Source of the DNA: an uncultured Porphyromonadaceae bacterium | GTDB taxonomy: Bacteria; Bacteroidota; Bacteroidia; Bacteroidales; Muribaculaceae | Assembly (NCBI GenBank): GCA_937921035.1 | Contig: CALEUL010000018.1 | Span: forward strand, 1-19,335 | DNA length: 19,335 bases | Reading direction: 5' to 3' | Shown here: one piece after another, positions 14,802-19,335 of the stretch | Layout of the letters: each line of letters begins with the position of its first letter | Numbering within the stretch: position 1 is the stretch's first letter | Notes under the pieces: model-generated | What the model was told of the DNA's origin: nothing | Databases searched by the model: none | What the model saw: only the letters and a program-made list of their open reading frames with translations | Translations under genes and position numbers: made by a program

Positions 14802-16240
14802 GTTAATCTAAATGATGATTGTGGTCTTCTGAAAAAATAGTATAATACAGAGATTAAAATAATTGCGTAAAGCATATCATGTATAGGGAAATCCCATTGC
14901 TGCCGAACAAAATAGATAGCATTAGAGACCATATAGATGTAAAAGACTAGAATCCATATATTGTACCTTCTTTCAGCTGTTAATCTTATATAGGATCTTG
15001 ATACAGCATAGCCCAATAAATACATGAAAATAATTACAAATGGAAGTTTTGCATTATAATAAAGGTCTCCGACAAGAGATGTACCTAATCCTGTACCTTC
15101 CCACGCGGCCAGATTGTCAGTAGTTATATATGTGGATTGAGAGGAAAAATCCCATCCCAAAGTATTTACTATTAAAGGTCCCACATAGGGAATGCCTGAA
15201 AGTATACTTGCAGGTAATGTTTCAAATAAATGTAAATTACCATCATCAGTATATTTAATAAGAAAGTCGCAATTAATCTGAACCAAGCTAAAATCCTTTG
15301 TGGTTGAATATATATTCATTTCTCTGCTAGAAAAGGCCCTACCTTGTCGAGCTACACCAGAATAAACCATCATGGCAAATCCGACAATAATACCTATAAG
15401 AATTACTTTATTTGGAATCGGCTTTATAAATACTGAATACGCAACTATCGCAGGTAAACATATTAATAACATCTCATTGCGATTTCCTGAAAGAATCAGT
15501 AATGTTGACACAAATATGATTTCCAATAAATATAATTTATTAATCTTTACAATAGTTTTTTTGAATGTAGATACTCCAATCCTCGCAAGTCTTGTGAACT
15601 CAACAATAGTAGATATAAGACATATAGCTTCAATACGTCCTATACCTCTATTCCTTTCTTCATCGGACAATCCGATTTCATAGGAAAACCATGTTGAAAA
15701 GTTTTCATTGATATAGTTCATAATCAGTTCTAATACCAATAAAATGGATAAAACTCGAATCATTAAGCGATAATCTACATGCATATATTTAGTGGGGAAT
15801 TGCCACCTATCAGATGCATTCTTCTTTTGTTTATTTCCTTTAATACAGCCGAGCAAAAAAAGGAGCAATGCAATCATCCGCACGAGTTGAGATTTTTGTA
15901 TGACTACACTGTTTGTAATTGTATTTGAAAACGCGCCACCTATTCCACCACCTTCAACATAGCTTATAAATGACAAGACAATATCTGAATAAAAAGATGC
16001 AAGAATAAAAATTGGCAGAAACAATAATTCAAAACATAATATATTATACCTACGGTATTGCCAAAAATACCATAACGAACATCCAATCGCTATAGTCAAA
16101 TCTAATGTTGTAGAATTTGAAAATACTACAGCATCAAAAATGATTAAAGAAATGTATTCAATCAAATATAAGAGAAATAGTAAGATTAACACGTATTGAA
16201 GTATTCTACTTCTCCCTATATATTGTTTGCGTTTATGCAT
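14798..16240 (-). CDS. Wzy-like polysaccharide polymerase
   Basis: A 480-residue polytopic inner-membrane protein with many hydrophobic segments spread along its length and a large hydrophilic, probably periplasmic loop around residues 290-380 (with RQGRAFSSRE and the WDFSSQSTYITTDNLAAWEGTGLG stretch). This plan and length match Wzy/oligosaccharide repeat-unit polymerases, which link flipped repeat units at the outer face of the membrane. Wzy sequences are poorly conserved, so the call rests mainly on topology, size and neighbours (Wzx and glycosyltransferases). It starts 15 nt after the upstream GT stop. Confidence 0.75.
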   Translation of the reverse strand: MHKRKQYIGRSRILQYVLILLFLLYLIEYISLIIFDAVVFSNSTTLDLTIAIGCSLWYFWQYRRYNILCFELLFLPIFILASFYSDIVLSFISYVEGGGIGGAFSNTITNSVVIQKSQLVRMIALLLFLLGCIKGNKQKKNASDRWQFPTKYMHVDYRLMIRVLSILLVLELIMNYINENFSTWFSYEIGLSDEERNRGIGRIEAICLISTIVEFTRLARIGVSTFKKTIVKINKLYLLEIIFVSTLLILSGNRNEMLLICLPAIVAYSVFIKPIPNKVILIGIIVGFAMMVYSGVARQGRAFSSREMNIYSTTKDFSLVQINCDFLIKYTDDGNLHLFETLPASILSGIPYVGPLIVNTLGWDFSSQSTYITTDNLAAWEGTGLGTSLVGDLYYNAKLPFVIIFMYLLGYAVSRSYIRLTAERRYNIWILVFYIYMVSNAIYFVRQQWDFPIHDMLYAIILISVLYYFFRRPQSSFRLT

Positions 16241-16255
16241 AATGGCTTCGAATTA

Positions 16256-17377
16256 TTAATGATTGGAAATGCTCCGAAACATTAATTCCCAATTATCAAT
16301 TATACGATTGGGGGCAAATCTTTTAATATCCTCAATCGCTTTTAACCCTAAATCTTGTCTTAAATTAGTATTCTCCAATAATCTTCTTAAACCATCAGCT
16401 AGTGCTGCTGTATTTTGGTCTTCAACAATAATACCATCTAAGCCATCAATAATAATTTCTCTTGGACCAGTAACTATATCAAAACTAATTGCGGCCATGC
16501 CCATAGAGAGTGCTTCTGAAAGAACATTAGGGAAACCTTCATGTTGAGAACATAGACAAAATACAGAATGCTGCTTCATTACCTTATCCATGTCTTTATG
16601 GAAACCAATAAACTTAATTCTATCTTCCAGGCCATATTGTTTTACAAGTTCCTTTAGATGCGTTGAATATGTGCTATGTTGCATATCCTGACCAGCAATA
16701 TGGACTTCCCAATCTGGAAAATCAGGAGCTATTATAGAGAACGCGTCTATCAATTTGTCAAATCCTTTGTCTTTGACAAGACGACCACACGCAAGTATAT
16801 GTTTTCTTTTAGAGAAATTATCTAAATATTCTTCCTTTGAAATTGGAGTATAACTTAACGGATTATGCATTACAAAAACTTTCTTATACCTATTCTTTAA
16901 GAAAGCTTTATCATAATATGTCATTGTTGTAACCGCCTTCCCACAATGATACCATATATTTTTGCAAATTCTATCATTAAATGAATTATAATTCCAATCA
17001 AATGTGTTTCTTTCAGAAAATATAAGTGGCGTATTCTTTCTACATATTAACGACAATTGCCAAGCCCAATTTTGTAAGAAACATATTACAACATCAGGTT
17101 TTATTGTCTTAATGAATTTCTTAAAAAATAAATAGTCTCGAAATCTATTCGCGATTTTATTATAGTATCTTTTAATAATTGAGCCACTTGAAGTGTCTTT
17201 TCCAAAAGACAAGGCATCAATTTGATAAACATTCTCATTAATTTTATATACTTGCCATCGAAAATCATGCACAATATAAACTTCGTGTCCTCTATCTGCC
17301 AAATTATTGCAAACAGTTGCTAAGACATGTTCAGCGCCACCCCCTTGTAGGGAGCCTATAACAAATAATAATTTCAT
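16256..17377 (-). CDS. GT4 family glycosyltransferase
   Basis: A 373-residue GT4 enzyme similar to GalNAc/WabH-like transferases. It starts with LLFVIGSLQGGGAEHVLATVCNNLADRGHEV, the classic first strand and glycine loop of the acceptor domain. LACGRLVKDKGFDKLIDAF opens the donor domain, and SQHEGFPNVLSEALSMGMAAISFD carries the EX7E motif. TGPREII follows as expected for enzymes using UDP-HexNAc or UDP-galactose-like donors, but the donor is not fixed by this. There is no overlap with neighbours: 24 nt from the flippase stop and 15 nt to the polymerase start. Confidence 0.88.
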   Translation of the reverse strand: MKLLFVIGSLQGGGAEHVLATVCNNLADRGHEVYIVHDFRWQVYKINENVYQIDALSFGKDTSSGSIIKRYYNKIANRFRDYLFFKKFIKTIKPDVVICFLQNWAWQLSLICRKNTPLIFSERNTFDWNYNSFNDRICKNIWYHCGKAVTTMTYYDKAFLKNRYKKVFVMHNPLSYTPISKEEYLDNFSKRKHILACGRLVKDKGFDKLIDAFSIIAPDFPDWEVHIAGQDMQHSTYSTHLKELVKQYGLEDRIKFIGFHKDMDKVMKQHSVFCLCSQHEGFPNVLSEALSMGMAAISFDIVTGPREIIIDGLDGIIVEDQNTAALADGLRRLLENTNLRQDLGLKAIEDIKRFAPNRIIDNWELMFRSISNH

Positions 17378-17401
17378 TCGAGTAAAAGAAATAAAAACCT
17401 T

Positions 17402-18889
17402 TTATGGAATAAACTTTAATAAAGCCTTATGCTCGCCAATAAAACTCTCTGCTATATCACGATATGACAAATGTGTTATCCAACATAACAAATAGTAAAT
17501 CAAACAGAAAATGGACACTGTGATAGTAAGCGATAACCATTCATTTAAATGTGATAAATAATAATGCACTGAAATGGGTATTATTGAGGCTATTATTGAC
17601 AAGAGTGTTGTTTTAAGCATAGTTTTATGTGGTATCAAAACATTTGTTGGTATTCCAATACTACGTTTCACAATTGCGAATTGATATATTACCTTCCCAA
17701 AGGAACTCAAAATATACGCTACACCAATCATATAGACTGGTACTCCAATTTTCACTAAGATGAACTCAAACAGCAAAAGAAAAATCGCAAAAATCATTTG
17801 TGCTGAAGAGTACTCTTTTGTTTTTCCTAATGCCGTTAAGATCGGATAAAATGGAATTACGAAGAAAAAACCTTCAATACTTTTTATTGAAAAAAATATA
17901 TCTGATGAAGTATATTTAGACCCATAAAAACATGTCATTACTACATCAGAAAAAATAACGCAATAAATTGTTATTGGATATATTAACTTTACTGTTTTAT
18001 TCAATGCAGCCTGCCAAATAGGGCCAATTGCGTTTTTATCCCTAACAGCATATTCAGAAAATAACGGTGCCAGTACAGCTGCCACAGAATTGACAATCAT
18101 GGTTATTAATGGGAATTCAGTAAAACCATTAGAAAACTCTGCAAAAGCTGAATTTCCATAATATCGACTAACAAAAAACTGATTCGTAGAATGATATAAC
18201 ATTATCCAAAGAGAAGCCGAAAGGAGCGGTAATGAGAATGAAAATATTTCCTTATGAGACACGTGCGTCCTCTGCTTTTCAACTTTACTGGTTGGTAAGT
18301 ATTTGAGATAATGGGCTAATATGCATGTAAAAAAAGAAGCTATATCAAATCCAATTATAGACTGAAGATAATCTCCTTTAAAGAGTAAAACAGGAATTAT
18401 CGTACAAATAAGAATAAATATCCTTGATGCCAAGGAAAACAAAGCGATATGCTTTGCTCTCTTATACGATGCAAGAATGGCCTCCAGACCCATTGTGGGC
18501 AATAAAAACAATGGAGTCGGAGAGAAATATTTGATGGCTAAATCAAGATCCGGATTATGAAGTAAATTTGCAATGAAACCCGAGCCAATGTAAAGAAACA
18601 ATGAAAATATGACTCCAATAATTGTAAACAGTCTTGATATTTTTTTTATGACATCTTTGGATTCTTGCAAGCTTACTCTTGGAATAAAATAGGAATATGC
18701 CTTAGGCAACCCCATAGTAAATACAATCAGCAATGTGTTATATACATACATTACTTGTTTGTAAGTACCATAGTCTGCAACTGAGAAATATCGACTAAGA
18801 ATCATTGGCCCAATGATTCCTATTGCATAAGCCGCAAACTGACCTACGGCAACCCACATCACTTGATTTGAATTGCTCGTTTTTGTCAT
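17402..18889 (-). CDS. wzx: Wzx-type flippase (MOP/polysaccharide transport family)
   Basis: A 495-residue integral membrane protein of the MOP exporter superfamily that flips the undecaprenyl-linked repeat unit across the inner membrane. About 12-14 hydrophobic helices are visible. The N-terminus (AVGQFAAYAIGIIGPMILSRYFSVADYGTYKQ) is the typical first two helices of Wzx/RfbX proteins, and a second half repeats the arrangement. The start ATG follows an 88-nt AT-rich gap after the truncated synthase; no clear promoter was recognised there. Two clustered genes (Wzx, Wzy) indicate a Wzy-dependent assembly route; export genes (Wza/Wzc) lie outside the window. Confidence 0.88.
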   Translation of the reverse strand: MTKTSNSNQVMWVAVGQFAAYAIGIIGPMILSRYFSVADYGTYKQVMYVYNTLLIVFTMGLPKAYSYFIPRVSLQESKDVIKKISRLFTIIGVIFSLFLYIGSGFIANLLHNPDLDLAIKYFSPTPLFLLPTMGLEAILASYKRAKHIALFSLASRIFILICTIIPVLLFKGDYLQSIIGFDIASFFTCILAHYLKYLPTSKVEKQRTHVSHKEIFSFSLPLLSASLWIMLYHSTNQFFVSRYYGNSAFAEFSNGFTEFPLITMIVNSVAAVLAPLFSEYAVRDKNAIGPIWQAALNKTVKLIYPITIYCVIFSDVVMTCFYGSKYTSSDIFFSIKSIEGFFFVIPFYPILTALGKTKEYSSAQMIFAIFLLLFEFILVKIGVPVYMIGVAYILSSFGKVIYQFAIVKRSIGIPTNVLIPHKTMLKTTLLSIIASIIPISVHYYLSHLNEWLSLTITVSIFCLIYYLLCWITHLSYRDIAESFIGEHKALLKFIP

Positions 18890-18977
18890 ATTGCAGAAAC
18901 TTGAATTCCCATTTATTTTATAATTAAAATGCTTGACAACATCTTTTTGTCACTCATAGAAGAGAATTAAACGGTAT

Positions 18978-19280
18978 TTATTCAATAATATCAAACGAAA
19001 TCCGATCGCCTAATTTTAAATCAATTTTTACCTTATGTCCTAAAATTTCATTTAAGTGACGTGGATGAAGGCTTAATCCAGGCCGTACACATCTAATATT
19101 ATCTCGCGTTAATGTCTCACCTGCCTTTATATCTTTACTTACATATAAAGAGCGCCCAGATTTACGAGCTCTTTCAATTTTTGGCGATAATTCGAAAGAT
19201 GAAGATCCAAGAGAACTTTCTGCAAGTCTTATATCTTTGACAAGCTGAGCGAATTCATCTTTATTCATAGAAAACCCGGA
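18978..19280 (-). pseudogene. NeuB/PseI sugar-acid synthase, C-terminal fragment
   Basis: This is the C-terminal end of a sialic/pseudaminic/legionaminic acid synthase, the enzyme that condenses phosphoenolpyruvate with a modified hexosamine. Residues from FSMNKDEFAQLV onward match the last helix of the TIM barrel, and RSLYVSKDIKAGE through VRPGLSLHP form the SAF (antifreeze-like) domain that binds the substrate. The RPG...LHP pattern favours PseI. About 250 residues of the catalytic barrel are missing. The frame stays open upstream, but homology stops around 19278-19283, where the sequence changes to repeat-rich, GC-rich DNA. The ATG at 19268 is an internal methionine and not a true start. 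It was probably interrupted by a mobile element; the missing part may lie outside the window. Confidence 0.75.
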
Positions 19281-19289
19281 TGGAAAAGG

Positions 19290-19335
19290 CGCGTGCGTTT
19301 GACCCCTTCGGGCACGCGGGATTTGACCCCTCGGG
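19290..19335. repeat. Tandem TTTGACCCC(T)TCGGG motif with hairpin, probable mobile-element end
   Basis: TTTGACCCCTTCGGG (19298-19312) recurs as TTTGACCCCTCGGG (19322-19335), spaced 24 nt start to start. The first copy sits in the loop and 3' edge of a 7-bp inverted repeat, CGCGTGC (19290-19296) with GCACGCG (19312-19318). GC content jumps compared with the synthase fragment. Ends with several short repeats are a feature of IS21-family elements, so an IS21-like end inserted in the synthase gene is the favoured reading. The window stops inside the second copy. Confidence 0.4.

Noticed and set aside
1..19335. CRISPR arrays, tRNA or rRNA genes
   Set aside because: No regularly spaced repeats, cloverleaf-like sequences or rRNA-like stretches were seen on either strand.

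Overview
The window is a slice of a surface-polysaccharide (capsule or O-antigen type) biosynthesis locus. It probably comes from a member of the Bacteroidota, most likely Bacteroidales. Reasons: WcfR/WcfS-like aminotransferase and initiating-transferase genes as in Bacteroides capsule loci, IS66- and IS30-family transposases of the type common there, weak Shine-Dalgarno sequences, and long runs of genes that overlap by 1-4 nt. The genus cannot be fixed from the sequence.

Layout. Positions 1-1800 (+ strand) are mobile DNA: a 5'-truncated IS66 transposase remnant (57-668) with a terminator-like hairpin, then an apparently intact IS30-family element (about 732-1799). Positions 1797-2157 hold no convincing gene and form the 3' edge of the polysaccharide operon. 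From 2158 to 18889 every gene lies on the - strand, so the operon reads right to left. In transcription order: a decapitated NeuB/PseI sugar-acid synthase (18978-19280), Wzx flippase, GT4 glycosyltransferase, Wzy-like polymerase, hexapeptide acyltransferase, second GT4, an unassigned membrane-associated GT-B-like transferase, FnlA/CapE dehydratase-epimerase, FnlC/CapG-type 2-epimerase, WbuB-like GT, PIG-L deacetylase, PglC/WcfS-like initiating phosphoglycosyl transferase, LysA-like PLP decarboxylase, ATP-grasp ligase, SDR epimerase/reductase, WbuC-like cupin, and PglE/WcfR-like aminotransferase. The right edge (19281-19335) looks foreign to the synthase gene and carries a repeated TTTGACCCC(T)TCGGG motif, which suggests a second mobile-element end.

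How the genes may work together (inference). The PglC-like transferase would load the first sugar phosphate on undecaprenyl phosphate. The aminotransferase would make a 4-amino-4,6-dideoxy sugar nucleotide for that step, as WcfR/WcfS do for AATGal in B. fragilis PSA. FnlA and FnlC would make a 6-deoxy-L-HexNAc nucleotide (L-FucNAc or a relative) for the WbuB-like transferase, but the usual FnlB/CapF reductase gene between them is absent. Three further transferases extend the unit, the hexapeptide protein probably acylates it, Wzx flips it and Wzy polymerises it.

The most unusual part is 4699-8320, where a PIG-L deacetylase, an initiating transferase, a fold-type III PLP decarboxylase homologue with an altered EPG(R) motif, and an ATP-grasp ligase sit in one translationally coupled block. 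Together they could build and attach an amino-acid-derived group to an amino sugar. GC content changes sharply along the locus (FnlC high, 11841-18889 low), which fits mosaic assembly by horizontal transfer.
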